Positions 15,459 to 24,217 of a stretch of 64,000 nucleotides of DNA are shown here, piece by piece. The notes beneath the pieces are model-generated. The model did not search any database. It was not told where the DNA came from and worked only from the letters and a program-made list of their open reading frames with translations. The position numbers and the translations under genes are program-made. The stretch's first letter is position 1, and each line of letters opens with the position of its first letter. Source of the DNA: Friedmanniella luteola (GTDB lineage Bacteria > Actinomycetota > Actinomycetes > Propionibacteriales > Propionibacteriaceae); assembly GCF_900105065.1 (NCBI RefSeq), contig NZ_LT629749.1:4154001-4218000 (forward strand), given 5' to 3'.

Positions 15459-16808
15459 TCAGATGTGCTGGACCCCCAGCCCGAGCACCGGCGCGACCAG
15501 CTCGAGCCGCCGCCGCAGGTCGCCGGTGGCGAGCACCGCGTGGTGCGAGGGCAGGGCCTCGACGTAGCGGTAGCCGTCCGCGACGCGCAGCACGGCGCCG
15601 TTGAGGCAGTCGGAGTTCTCGAACTGGTGGTAGCCCGTCAGGTCGGCCGGCGTCACGGTCAGGGTGTCCATCGTCGACGTGAGCTTGACGATCGTCGTGT
15701 CCCCCTCGGCGATCCGGGCGTCGAGGGCGTGCGCGTTGGGGTCGACGATCTCCAGCACCCGCGGCTGGACCGACCAGGACGTCGCGAACGACGGCGGCAC
15801 CACCCCGAGGAAGCCGCAGTGGGCCACCAGGATGTGGTCCGCCGGCCGCTCCCGGACGGCCGGGAAGTACGGGATCTTCTCGTGCTTGAGCGCGGCGTCA
15901 CCCATGAGGAACGGGTACAGGTTGGTCATCATCACCGGCGCCTGCAGGGTCTGCCAGGTGAGGAACTCCGTCATCATCGACGTCAGGTCGGCCTCGCAGC
16001 CCCACATCAGCCCGCGCTCCTCGAACAGCAGGCTCCAGGCCAGGCACGGCGTCGTCGGGGAGGTCATGGACTCGTTGAGGCAGTTGATGCCCGCGGCGAT
16101 GACGTCGGGGGTCTCGTCCAGCTCGTCGGACAGCGCGAGGTAGAGCCGCAGCGCCTCGGCCCGGGCCCGCCAGGCCAGGGCCCCCAGCTCCACCCCGGAG
16201 GAGATCCGCTCGTGCGCGTCGACGACGCGCGCCTCGGGCACGGCCGCCGCCCGGGCCGCGAGCTCGCGCCACGAGCGCCGCTCCACCGTGACGCCGAGGC
16301 GCTCCTGGAGGTCGGCGACGCACTCCTCCTCCCACCAGTAGAAGCGCTTGAAGATGTCGGGCTGCATGCCGGCGCCGAGGTCGTCGAGGTAGGCCAGCAT
16401 CCGCGAGCGCGGCAGCGTCTGGCGCACCGCCAGCCCGCGCAGCACGTCGACCAGCTCCTGCCGCGACGTCGGCGCCACGGTGTCGACGCCGCGTCGGCGC
16501 AGGTAGTCCCGGATCTCCCAGTCCCACATCGAGACCGTGCCGAACTCCGACGTCACGACCAGCAGCGGCACCCGGACCCGCCGGAACTCCTCCAGCAGGC
16601 GGTAGGCCAGGCCGCTCATGTCCGGCACGACGACGGCCGTGACGTCGTCGGCCACCGGGTCGCAGACCCAGGCAGCGGGCCGCCACTCGACCAGCCCGTC
16701 GGACAGCTCGACGAGGGCCGCCAGCTGGCGGGTGAAGGACTCCCCCGGCTCCCGCTCGAGCGAGACCGGCAGCAGGACCGGCCGGACCAGGGTCACCGCG
16801 GCGGTCAC
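15459..16808 (-). CDS. L-fucose/L-arabinose isomerase family protein
   Basis: 449-residue sugar isomerase-like protein, last gene of operon B. A Rossmann-like N-terminal region (VTAAVTLVRPVLLP, TAVVVPDMSGLAYRLLEEF) is followed by the isomerase core: DLGAGMQPDIFKRFYWWEEEC, AGINCLNESMTSPTTPCLAW, FEERGLMWGCEADL (metal-binding Glu region), and a C-terminal beta-domain with FLGVVPPSFA. The fold suggests aldose-ketose isomerisation; the true substrate is unknown. The GTG start overlaps the alcohol dehydrogenase stop (GTGA). Confidence 0.75.
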   Translation of the reverse strand: MTAAVTLVRPVLLPVSLEREPGESFTRQLAALVELSDGLVEWRPAAWVCDPVADDVTAVVVPDMSGLAYRLLEEFRRVRVPLLVVTSEFGTVSMWDWEIRDYLRRRGVDTVAPTSRQELVDVLRGLAVRQTLPRSRMLAYLDDLGAGMQPDIFKRFYWWEEECVADLQERLGVTVERRSWRELAARAAAVPEARVVDAHERISSGVELGALAWRARAEALRLYLALSDELDETPDVIAAGINCLNESMTSPTTPCLAWSLLFEERGLMWGCEADLTSMMTEFLTWQTLQAPVMMTNLYPFLMGDAALKHEKIPYFPAVRERPADHILVAHCGFLGVVPPSFATSWSVQPRVLEIVDPNAHALDARIAEGDTTIVKLTSTMDTLTVTPADLTGYHQFENSDCLNGAVLRVADGYRYVEALPSHHAVLATGDLRRRLELVAPVLGLGVQHI

Positions 16809-17830
16809 GGGACGATCACCGCCTTCACCACGGAGCTGTCCGCGACGGCCGCCAGTGCCTCGGCGTACTGGTCCAGCCCGAAGCGCTTGGTGACCAGGCC
16901 GCTCGGGTCGACGCGGCCGTTGCGCAGCGCGCTGAGCGCCCGGTCGAACGCGAACTGCTGGGCGAAGGAGCCCTTGATCGTCAGCTCGCGGCGGAAGATG
17001 TCGTACGGCGCCACCGGCCACTGCGCCGCCTCGGCCGTCATCCCGTAGACGAACACGGTGCCGCCGGTGCGGACCAGGCCGAGCGTGGTGCCCAGCACGG
17101 CCAGGGCCCCGGTCGCGTCGATGACGACGTCGAACCCGTCGGGCGCCAGCTCGCGCAACCGCGCCTGGGACCCCTCGGGGTCGCCGCGGTCCAGCTGCAC
17201 CACCGCATCGGCACCCCGGGCCGTGGCCAGCTCGAGCTTGGCCGCCGTCGGCGCGGCGACCACCAGCCGGCCCGCCCCGGACCGGGCGAGCAGCGAGGTG
17301 AGGATCAGCCCGGTCGGCCCCGCGCCGAACAGCAGCACGTCCGCGCCGGGCGCCAGGTCCAGCATGTCCAGCCCGTGCACCACGCAGGCGACCGGCTCGG
17401 TCAGCACGGCGACCTCGGGGTCGAGGTCGTCGACGACGAAGCACCGGTTGGCGTCGGTCAGCACCTGCTCGGCGAAGCCGCCGGGCGCGTTGACGCCCTG
17501 CGCGACCCCGTGCAGGCAGTACGCCGGCCGGGCCCGCCGGCACTCGACGCAGTGCCCGCAGGCGGCGCAGTTGTCGACGACGACGCGGCGGCCCAGCAGG
17601 TCGGCGTCCACCCCGGCACCCAGCGCGACGACCTCACCGACGAACTCGTGGCCCGGGGTCAGCGGGTAGGTCGGGCCGAACTCGCCGACGTGCAGGTGGG
17701 CGTCGGTGCCGCAGACGCCGGCGACGAGGACCTTCAGCCGCACCTCACCGGGCCCGGGGTCGGGGACGGGCAGCTCGGCGACGCTGAAGTGCTCGGGTCG
17801 GTCGTAGACGACGGCGCGCATGGTCTCCAT
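16805..17830 (-). CDS. zinc-dependent alcohol/polyol dehydrogenase
   Basis: 341-residue medium-chain dehydrogenase. The GroES-like N-terminal domain has the catalytic zinc ligands Cys in GVCGTDAH and HE in TPGHEFVGEV, and a structural zinc site CAACGHCVECRRARPAYC. The Rossmann motif VLLFGAGPTGL binds NAD(P). Similar to sorbitol/threonine dehydrogenases, so a polyol or sugar alcohol is the likely substrate. The ATG at 17830 has GGAAGG upstream; the second ATG (17821) is a possible alternative. Confidence 0.9.
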   Translation of the reverse strand: METMRAVVYDRPEHFSVAELPVPDPGPGEVRLKVLVAGVCGTDAHLHVGEFGPTYPLTPGHEFVGEVVALGAGVDADLLGRRVVVDNCAACGHCVECRRARPAYCLHGVAQGVNAPGGFAEQVLTDANRCFVVDDLDPEVAVLTEPVACVVHGLDMLDLAPGADVLLFGAGPTGLILTSLLARSGAGRLVVAAPTAAKLELATARGADAVVQLDRGDPEGSQARLRELAPDGFDVVIDATGALAVLGTTLGLVRTGGTVFVYGMTAEAAQWPVAPYDIFRRELTIKGSFAQQFAFDRALSALRNGRVDPSGLVTKRFGLDQYAEALAAVADSSVVKAVIVP

Positions 17831-17868
17831 GACGGGTCCTTCCATCGGTCGGGGGTTGGCGGGGCCGG

Positions 17869-18594
17869 TCAGGCGAGGGTGTAGCCGCCGTCCATCAGCA
17901 TCTCGGTGCCGCAGCAGAATCCGGCCTCGTCGCTGAGCAGCCACGCGGCGGCGGCGGCGACCTCGGCCGGCTCGGCGAACCGGCGCAGCGGGGTCACCGA
18001 CTTCCACTGCTGGTGCAGGTCGTGCTTGCTGCCCAGCAGCGGGGTGTCGACGTAGCCCGGTGACAGGGCGTTCACCCGGACGCCGCGGGACGCCCACTCG
18101 TAGGCCAGCGACTTCGTCATGGCCACCAGGCCGCCCTTCGACGCGTTGTACGCGACCTGCTGCTGCGGGGTGTTGACGACGTGCGCGCCCGACATCGACG
18201 CGATGGTGACGATCCGCCCCGCGCCCTGGCCGAGCATCACCCGGCCGACCTGCTGGCAGGTGACGAAGACGCCCGTCAGGTTGACCCCGATCGTCCGGGA
18301 CCAGACGTCCAGCCCCATGTCCTCGGCCGGCGTCGGCTCCTCCGACAGCCCCGCGGCGGCCACCAGGCCGTCGATCCGGCCGGCCGCCCCCACCACCGTC
18401 GCGACCGCGTCCGCGACCGAGCCCTCGTCGAGCACGTCCACCTCCACGAAGGTGCCGACGACGTCGGCCGGCCGACGGCGGTCGAGGGAGAAGACCTGCG
18501 CGCCGCGCTCCGCCTGCCAGGCGGCGCACGCGTGGCCGACGCCACCCGCCCCACCGGTGACGACGACGACCGAGCCCTCCGGCCAGCCGGCCAT
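17869..18594 (-). CDS. short-chain dehydrogenase/reductase (SDR)
   Basis: 241-residue classical SDR: cofactor motif VTGGAGGVGHACA, LVAAAGLSEEP (NNAG-like), catalytic Ser in IASMSGAH, YNASK active-site Tyr/Lys, and LSPGYVDTPL. It oxidises or reduces a sugar or polyol within operon B. The ATG overlaps the stop of the upstream Gfo/Idh gene by one base. Confidence 0.9.
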   Translation of the reverse strand: MAGWPEGSVVVVTGGAGGVGHACAAWQAERGAQVFSLDRRRPADVVGTFVEVDVLDEGSVADAVATVVGAAGRIDGLVAAAGLSEEPTPAEDMGLDVWSRTIGVNLTGVFVTCQQVGRVMLGQGAGRIVTIASMSGAHVVNTPQQQVAYNASKGGLVAMTKSLAYEWASRGVRVNALSPGYVDTPLLGSKHDLHQQWKSVTPLRRFAEPAEVAAAAAWLLSDEAGFCCGTEMLMDGGYTLA

Positions 18595-19727
18595 CAGGCG
18601 GCCGTCGCGCCGGGGGCGGTGTCGGACCAGCCCTCGACCGAGGTGGTCACCGAGGCGCCCGTGCGGATGGACTCGCCGAGGGCGAGGGAGATCTGGTGGT
18701 CCTCGCAGGCCTCGGCCAGCGGGTAGGGCTCCGGCCCCTCGCCGCGGGCCCAGGCCCCGGTGGCGGCCAGCAGGTCGGCGACGGCGAGGTCGTCCTCCGA
18801 GAAGCGGGCACCCGCGAAGGCGTTCCGCCAGACCACCCGGCCGTCGAAGCTGACGTGCTGCAGGTCGACGCCCTCGAGGTTGAGGTCGAGCCCGGCCTGC
18901 CGCCGGACCAGCGAGGACTCGACCGGGGTCCAGGGGTCGGCGAGCCGGGTCACCCGCTCGTCGACGATCTCGCCGCGGCTGCCGCGGACGACGATCCGCC
19001 GGGCGCGCAGCGGGTTCCACCACTGGTTGTCGGTGAAGTCGTAGAGCCCCATCCGGCCGTCGCCGAAGTCGAGGGTGGCCAGGGTGGTGGCGAGCGGCTC
19101 CGGCTCCGCGGACCCGGACCAGCCGGAGGGGCTCAGCGGGTTGGCCAGCGGAGCGGTGAAGGACTGGGCGTGCACCGTGACCGGCCCGCGGCCGACGCCG
19201 AGGAAACCGCGGATCATCGAGACCGCGTGGTACAGGTGAGTCGAGCTGACCTGCACCGAGCTGACGTCGCCGATCACACCCTCGCGGACGACGGCCAGCC
19301 GGGCCGCGTGCTGCGGCATCAGCAGGTACTGCTCCGCCACCTGCACCAGTCCGGTGTCGCCCACCGCCGCCCAGAGCGACCGCAGGCCGTCGAGGTCGGC
19401 GGCCGGCGGCGTCTCGGCCAGCACCCGGACACCAGCCCCGGCGAGCCGGGCGGTCGTCGGGCCCATCTCGCCCCAGGGCACGCACGGGATGACGAGCTCC
19501 GGCTCGGCGGCCAGCAGCTCCTCCTCACTGCCGAAGGTGGGGACGCCCCAGTCGCGGGCCACCTCGGCCGCCCGCTCCGGGCGACGGGAGATCACGCCGG
19601 TGACGGCGAAGGCCCCGGGGGCCTGGCGGGCCAGCCGGGCGAAGAACTCCGACCTCCAGCCGGTGCCGATCAGTCCGAAGCGGACGGGCGCCGGCGAACC
19701 GGCGTCGGGCCTGCGCGTGCTGGTCAC
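18594..19727 (-). CDS. Gfo/Idh/MocA family oxidoreductase
   Basis: 377-residue NAD(P)-dependent sugar or inositol oxidoreductase, first gene of operon B. N-terminal Rossmann fold FGLIGTGWRSEFFARLA, then VLAETPPA, which replaces the common EKP motif, so the usual catalytic Lys is not obvious. The C-terminal alpha/beta domain includes THLYHAVSMIRGFLGV and MGLYDFTDNQWW. The GTG start at 19727 has AGGAG upstream. A GntR-type operator and -10/-35 elements lie about 115 bases before it. Confidence 0.87.
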   Translation of the reverse strand: MTSTRRPDAGSPAPVRFGLIGTGWRSEFFARLARQAPGAFAVTGVISRRPERAAEVARDWGVPTFGSEEELLAAEPELVIPCVPWGEMGPTTARLAGAGVRVLAETPPAADLDGLRSLWAAVGDTGLVQVAEQYLLMPQHAARLAVVREGVIGDVSSVQVSSTHLYHAVSMIRGFLGVGRGPVTVHAQSFTAPLANPLSPSGWSGSAEPEPLATTLATLDFGDGRMGLYDFTDNQWWNPLRARRIVVRGSRGEIVDERVTRLADPWTPVESSLVRRQAGLDLNLEGVDLQHVSFDGRVVWRNAFAGARFSEDDLAVADLLAATGAWARGEGPEPYPLAEACEDHQISLALGESIRTGASVTTSVEGWSDTAPGATAA

Positions 19728-19841
19728 ATCACTCCTGTGTGCGTGCGGGTCGAGAGAGGCGGAGCCGAGGGGCCGGCCTCGCGAGCGAGCCGGCGGCGGG
19801 GAGGCGGAGGGTCTTGTCTTCCCCCGGGGTGCCGGGTTAGC

Positions 19842-19871
19842 ATCCTGTCATTACAGGTTTCGGCCTGTCAA
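19842..19871 (-). promoter_or_regulatory. operon B promoter with GntR-type palindrome
   Basis: TCCTGTCATTACAGGT (19843-19858) matches the operator at 13735 (TCCTGT-N4-ACAGG) in every arm position but the last base. On the minus strand TTGACA (19871-19866) is followed after 18 bases by CAGGAT (19847-19842), so the palindrome covers spacer and -10 of the probable operon B promoter. A half site CCTGTCA follows at 19864. Confidence 0.65.
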
Positions 19872-19934
19872 TCACCGCGAAACCGGCTCGACCCGGAGTG
19901 ACACCACCGCATCGTGCAGCTCCACTCGTGGTCA

Positions 19935-19966
19935 TTGACAAACTTTCTTACATTGAGTTAGGAAGT
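19935..19966 (+). promoter_or_regulatory. operon C promoter with ROK-type operator
   Basis: TTGACA (19935-19940), an 18-base spacer and TAGGAA (19959-19964) form a plausible promoter for the ABC operon. The 25 bases 19942-19966 (ACTTTCTTAC ... AGGAAGT, an imperfect dyad) agree at 19 of 25 positions with 27928-27952 just upstream of the ROK regulator gene, so both are probably ROK binding sites. Confidence 0.65.
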
Positions 19967-20036
19967 GTACGCAGCCGGCGGCCGTCCCGTCCGGTCACCC
20001 ACCTGAGCTCACGCAGCTCTCTCAACGAGGAGAACC

Positions 20037-21413
20037 ATGCAGGACCAGACCGCGGCCCCGCAGGCCGTCGACACCACCTCGGCCGCCAGCAGCGCGACCA
20101 CCCCGTTCCGCCGGCGCACCCTGCTCCGCGCCGCCCTCGGCGGCGCCGCAGTCCTGGGCACCGGCTCCCTGCTCGCGGCGTGCAGCAGCGACGACAGCTC
20201 CCCCTCCGCCGGCGGGAGCGGCAACGCCGGCGGCAGCCCCGCCACCGTCCGGATGTGGAGCTGGTACGGCGAGCAGAAGGACGAGTTCCCCAAGCTCGTG
20301 GCCAAGTTCCAGGAGGCCAACCCGAACATCAAGGTCGAGAACCGCGTGTTCGGCACCCCCGACCAGTACCTCCCCGCCCTGCAGGCCGCCGTCGCGGCCG
20401 GCGACGTGCCCGAGATCTTCGCCCCGCACACCCGGGCGCTGACCTACGGCACGGGTGGCATCTCCGCCGACCTCAAGGCCGACCTCGGCGACGCCTTCCT
20501 CTCCGACTTCTTCGACTCGGCCAACCAGGAGTACACCCTGGACGGCAAGCAGTACGCGATCGGCTGGATGGCCCAGACCTTCGGCCTGTTCTACAACCCG
20601 GACCTGCTGGACAAGGCCGGCGTGGACCCGGAGTCGCTCGAGACCTGGGACGACCTGATCGAGGCCGCGCCGAAGATCAAGGCCATCGACAAGTACGGCG
20701 TCTCGTTCAGCGCCAACCCCGGGACGAGCGCGATGGACTTCTTCCTGCCGCTGCTCACCCAGGTCTCCGACGACCCGACCTTCTTCCTCAAGCTCGACCA
20801 GGGCCTGGACGGGCTCACCTGGGAGGACCCGGTGGTGGTCCAGGCGCTCGAGCTGCAGAAGCGGATCGTCGACGCCGGCGTCTTCCAGCCGGGCACCACG
20901 GGCACCTCGGGCGACCAGGCGCCGCAGATCTTCTACACCGAGAAGTCCGCGATGCTGTTCAACGGCTCCTGGAGCCCGCAGGGCTTCATCCAGAACGCCT
21001 CGAAGGAGTTCGTCAAGAAGTACAAGGTGATGAAGAACCCGGCCATCGCGGCGGGGAAGAAGCACTGGACGGCGAACCAGGCCGGTGCGGGCTGGGCGGT
21101 CGCGGAGACCAGCAAGAACAAGGACGCCGCGCTGACCTTCATCAAGTTCCTCTACGACCAGGCGAACTACTCCCCCACCATGAACAACTCGAACTCGATG
21201 CCGGCCACCAAGAGCGCGGCGGCGGTCATCGAGAACCCGGTGATGAAGCAGATGACCTCCTGGCTGATCGAGGGCGAGGGCTGCCCGCACATCCCGTTCG
21301 GCAACGGCACCGTCGCGGCCGCGGACCCGCTCGTCCAGCTCTTCGAGGGCAAGGGCGACCCGGCCGCCGTGGCCAAGCAGATGCAGGCGGCCGTGGAAAA
21401 CGCCAAGGGCTGA
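20037..21413 (+). CDS. ABC transporter carbohydrate-binding lipoprotein (CUT1)
   Basis: 458-residue extracellular solute-binding protein family 1. A twin-arginine-type signal (FRRRTLLRAALGGAAVLG) runs into a lipobox LAAC, so it is a Tat-exported lipoprotein anchored at Cys48-49. The mature part begins with a Ser/Gly-rich linker, then VRMWSWYGEQKDEFPKLV, GDVPEIFAP, NPDLLDKAGV and AMLFNGSWSPQG, typical of oligosaccharide binders. A strong purine-rich GAGGAG precedes the ATG. With two permeases downstream but no ATPase, it probably uses a shared MsiK-type ATPase elsewhere. Confidence 0.93.
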   Translation: MQDQTAAPQAVDTTSAASSATTPFRRRTLLRAALGGAAVLGTGSLLAACSSDDSSPSAGGSGNAGGSPATVRMWSWYGEQKDEFPKLVAKFQEANPNIKVENRVFGTPDQYLPALQAAVAAGDVPEIFAPHTRALTYGTGGISADLKADLGDAFLSDFFDSANQEYTLDGKQYAIGWMAQTFGLFYNPDLLDKAGVDPESLETWDDLIEAAPKIKAIDKYGVSFSANPGTSAMDFFLPLLTQVSDDPTFFLKLDQGLDGLTWEDPVVVQALELQKRIVDAGVFQPGTTGTSGDQAPQIFYTEKSAMLFNGSWSPQGFIQNASKEFVKKYKVMKNPAIAAGKKHWTANQAGAGWAVAETSKNKDAALTFIKFLYDQANYSPTMNNSNSMPATKSAAAVIENPVMKQMTSWLIEGEGCPHIPFGNGTVAAADPLVQLFEGKGDPAAVAKQMQAAVENAKG

Positions 21414-21414
21414 C

Positions 21415-22380
21415 ATGACGACCACTGCACCTCCGCAGGTGGTCGTCCCGCACGGACCCGTTCCGTCCCGCGAGGGGCGGTTCGGGTCCCGGCTCAAGCG
21501 CTCGCAACGGCTGGCCGGGTACCTGTTCGTGCTGCCCACCCTGGCGCTGTTCCTGGCCTTCGTCGGCTGGCCGATCGTCCAGACGATCTACCTCAGCCTC
21601 ACCAAGTGGAGCGGGTTCGGCGACAAGACCTTCGTGGGGCTCGACAACTACACCCGGATGGTCGGGGACCCGACCGCCCACCGGGCCCTGTTCGTCACCC
21701 TGCTCTTCACCGCCGTCACCACCGTGGTGCAGACCGTGCTCGGCATCGTCATCGCGGTGCTGGTCAACGAGGTGTGGCGCAAGGTCGGCGTCGTCGTCCG
21801 GACCATCCTCTTCATCCCCGGCATCGTTTCCTTCGTGGTCAGCGGCGTCCTCTGGAAGCTGATCTACGACCCGAACGTCGGCACGCTCAACCGGGTGCTG
21901 GGCTCGCTCGGCCTCGAGGGCCTGCAGCACATCTGGCTGGCGGACCGCGCCACCGTGCTGCCGGCGATCATGGTCGTCGCGATCTGGGGCGGCATCGGCA
22001 TGAACATGCTGATCTTCTTCGCCGGCATCCAGGGCATCGACCCGGGCCTGTACGAGGCGGCGCAGGTCGACGGCGCCGGCCCCTTCCAGCGGTTCTTCCA
22101 CATCACCGTGCCGAGCCTGCGGGTGGTGACGGGGATCGTCGTGAGCCTCGGCCTGCTCAACGGCTTCAAGGTCTTCGACATCATCTACGTGATGACCGGC
22201 GGAGGACCGAACCACGCCAGCGAGGTGTTCGGCACCTACCTGTACAACCTGGCGTTCGGCTCGACCTCCGGCTCGCTGCCCCAGTTCGGCTACGCCTCGG
22301 CGTTCAGCGTCGTGGTCATGATCATGTGCATCCTCGCCGTCATCATCCAGATGGCGATCACCCGGAGGGCGGAGCGGTGA
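21415..22380 (+). CDS. ABC sugar transporter permease, MalF type
   Basis: 321-residue inner-membrane permease with six hydrophobic segments. It starts one base after the binding-protein stop. The cytoplasmic EAA loop is EAAQVDGAGPFQRFFHITVPSL, which docks on the ATPase. N-terminal segment AGYLFVLPTLALFLAFVGWP is typical of UgpA/MalF-like sugar permeases. Confidence 0.93.
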   Translation: MTTTAPPQVVVPHGPVPSREGRFGSRLKRSQRLAGYLFVLPTLALFLAFVGWPIVQTIYLSLTKWSGFGDKTFVGLDNYTRMVGDPTAHRALFVTLLFTAVTTVVQTVLGIVIAVLVNEVWRKVGVVVRTILFIPGIVSFVVSGVLWKLIYDPNVGTLNRVLGSLGLEGLQHIWLADRATVLPAIMVVAIWGGIGMNMLIFFAGIQGIDPGLYEAAQVDGAGPFQRFFHITVPSLRVVTGIVVSLGLLNGFKVFDIIYVMTGGGPNHASEVFGTYLYNLAFGSTSGSLPQFGYASAFSVVVMIMCILAVIIQMAITRRAER

Positions 22381-23270
22381 CCGCGACGTTGGAGACCCCC
22401 AACCCGAGCACCGCGGTCCGGACGGCGCCCCGCCGGCGGACCGGCACCCGCCGTCGGCTCCCGTTCGGCAAGACGTTCGCGACCTTCGTCCTGGCGCCGA
22501 TCTGCGCCCTGATGGTGTTCCCGTTCGTCTGGTTGCTGCTCACCTCGCTGCGACCGCAGAACACCGTGTTCTCGGGCCCCTTCTTCCCCCGGTCCTTCAC
22601 CGCGGCGGCCTACCCCAAGGCGTGGACCTCGATCGAGTTCCCGCTGCACTTCTGGAACAGCCTCTGGATCACCTCGGTCACCGTGGCCGGCGTGCTGGTG
22701 TTCGCCACCCTCAGCGGCTACGCGTTCGCCAAGCTGGACTTCCCGTTCAAGAACACGCTCTACCTGCTGCTGCTCACCACGCTGATGATGCCCTCGACGG
22801 CGCTGATCATCCCGCTCTACCTGCAGCTGAAGAACCTCGGGCTGCTGGACACCCAGAGCGGGCTGCTCGTCCTCTACATCTCGGGGTCGGCGCCGTTCTC
22901 GATGTTCCTCATGCGGGCGTTCTTCCAGACCCTGCCGGACGAGCTCGTCGAGGCCGCGCGGGTCGACGGCTCCAGCGAGCTGACGATCTTCCTCCGGGTG
23001 ATCCTGCCGCTGGCGCGGCCGGGCATCGCCACCGTGGTGATCTTCCAGTTCCTGCAGACCTGGAACGAGTTCCTGATGGCCAACACGGTGCTGCAGGACA
23101 CGGACAAGCTGCCCCTGCAGCCGGTGCTGTTCAGCCTCACCGGGCAGTACTCCACCGACTGGCCCACCCTGACGGCGGGCCTGACGCTGTCGATCATCCC
23201 CGTGGTGGTCGTCTACGTCCGGATGCAGAACCAGTTCGTCGCCGGCATGACCCTCGGCGCGGTCAAGTAG
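22377..23270 (+). CDS. ABC sugar transporter permease, MalG type
   Basis: 297-residue second permease. The GTG at 22377 overlaps the MalF-type stop (GTGA) and has GGAGGGCGGAG before it. Six membrane segments follow a basic N-terminus; the EAA loop reads EAARVDGSSELTIFLRVILPL, and LKNLGLLDTQSGL plus GMTLGAVK at the end are family features. It forms the transport channel with the MalF-type subunit. Confidence 0.93.
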   Translation: MTATLETPNPSTAVRTAPRRRTGTRRRLPFGKTFATFVLAPICALMVFPFVWLLLTSLRPQNTVFSGPFFPRSFTAAAYPKAWTSIEFPLHFWNSLWITSVTVAGVLVFATLSGYAFAKLDFPFKNTLYLLLLTTLMMPSTALIIPLYLQLKNLGLLDTQSGLLVLYISGSAPFSMFLMRAFFQTLPDELVEAARVDGSSELTIFLRVILPLARPGIATVVIFQFLQTWNEFLMANTVLQDTDKLPLQPVLFSLTGQYSTDWPTLTAGLTLSIIPVVVVYVRMQNQFVAGMTLGAVK

Positions 23271-23357
23271 CCGCACCCCGGCCCCAGGGCCCGGCGAGCC
23301 TCGGGGAGCCCACCAGGGCTCCCGGGAGCCGACCGCTCCCCGAGCCGACCACCGCTC

Positions 23358-23394
23358 CCTGAGCCTGTCGAAGGGCCCCTTCGACAGGCTCAGG
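23358..23394. repeat. 36-bp palindromic dispersed repeat
   Basis: CCTGAGCCTGTCGAAGGG (23358-23375) is followed after one base by its exact reverse complement (23377-23394). It lies between the MalG permease and the VOC gene and can fold into a long hairpin, so it may attenuate read-through to the distal genes. A degenerate half copy is at 14563. Confidence 0.85.
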
Positions 23395-23437
23395 ACGCGC
23401 CACCCCAACCCCAGCACCCACAGGAACGAGCTCCGCC

Positions 23438-24217
23438 ATGCCCATCCAGAACGTGATCGTCAACGCCACCGACGTCCAGCGCTCGGTCGACTTCTACACC
23501 AAGTACCTCGACGCCGAGCTGGTCGGCGAGGCGACCGCCGAGCGCGCCGTGCTCGACCTCGTCACCGCCACGCTCGAGCTCCGCGCCGTCCCGGCCGCGG
23601 AGAGCACCTGGGTCCCCGACGACCTGCAGCGCGGCTTCCGGCACGTCGGCTTCAAGGTCGACCGGGTCGACCCCCGCGCCGACGTCCTCAAGGGCGCCGA
23701 GGTGCCCTTCCACCTCGACCCGCTGGACGCGGAGGGCGGGGTGCGGATCTGCTTCTTCTACGACCCGGACGGCACGCTGCTGGAGCTCGTCGAGGGCGAC
23801 CTGCAGTACGCGCGGGTGCTCGACGCCGACGGCGTGGCCGCCGAGCGGGCCCTCGGCGTCCCGGACCGCCCGCGCTTCGACCACGTCGCCGTGACGGTCG
23901 ACGACCGGGCGGCCACCGACGCCTTCTACTCCCCGCTCGGCTTCTCCTTCATCGGCACGATCGAGCAGCCGCACGACCCGCGGGGGTTCAGCATCGGCTA
24001 CCTGAAGTCGGGCGCTACCGTGCTCGAGGTGTTCACCTACGAGGCGGAGAAGCAGAGCCGCACCCCGCAGCCCGACGCCCCGGGCTTCGCCTGGGCCGAG
24101 ATCAGCGGCGCGGCGCCGACCACCGGCGTGACGCCGGTGACCACGGCGTCCGGCGCCGGTGTGCTGGCCGACGCCGACGGCTTCCTCTTCGCGCCGACCG
24201 GGGGCCCCGCCGCGTGA
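23438..24217 (+). CDS. two-domain VOC (glyoxalase/dioxygenase) family protein
   Basis: 259 residues with two vicinal-oxygen-chelate modules: NVIVNATDVQRSVDFYTKYL..FFYDPDGTLLELVEG (1-125), and FDHVAVTVDDRAATDAFYSPLGF..GATVLEVFTY (about 145-205). Metal ligands such as His in FRHVGFKV and Glu in LELVEG are present. Substrate unknown. It follows the transporter genes in the same orientation and its stop overlaps the aldo/keto reductase start, so it is probably part of sugar use rather than general detoxification. Confidence 0.8.
   Translation: MPIQNVIVNATDVQRSVDFYTKYLDAELVGEATAERAVLDLVTATLELRAVPAAESTWVPDDLQRGFRHVGFKVDRVDPRADVLKGAEVPFHLDPLDAEGGVRICFFYDPDGTLLELVEGDLQYARVLDADGVAAERALGVPDRPRFDHVAVTVDDRAATDAFYSPLGFSFIGTIEQPHDPRGFSIGYLKSGATVLEVFTYEAEKQSRTPQPDAPGFAWAEISGAAPTTGVTPVTTASGAGVLADADGFLFAPTGGPAA

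Noticed and set aside
15459-17543. 694-codon frame combining the isomerase with upstream sequence
   Set aside because: The upstream 245 codons are the wrong frame of the zinc alcohol dehydrogenase; a GTGA overlap at 16805-16808 marks the true start.
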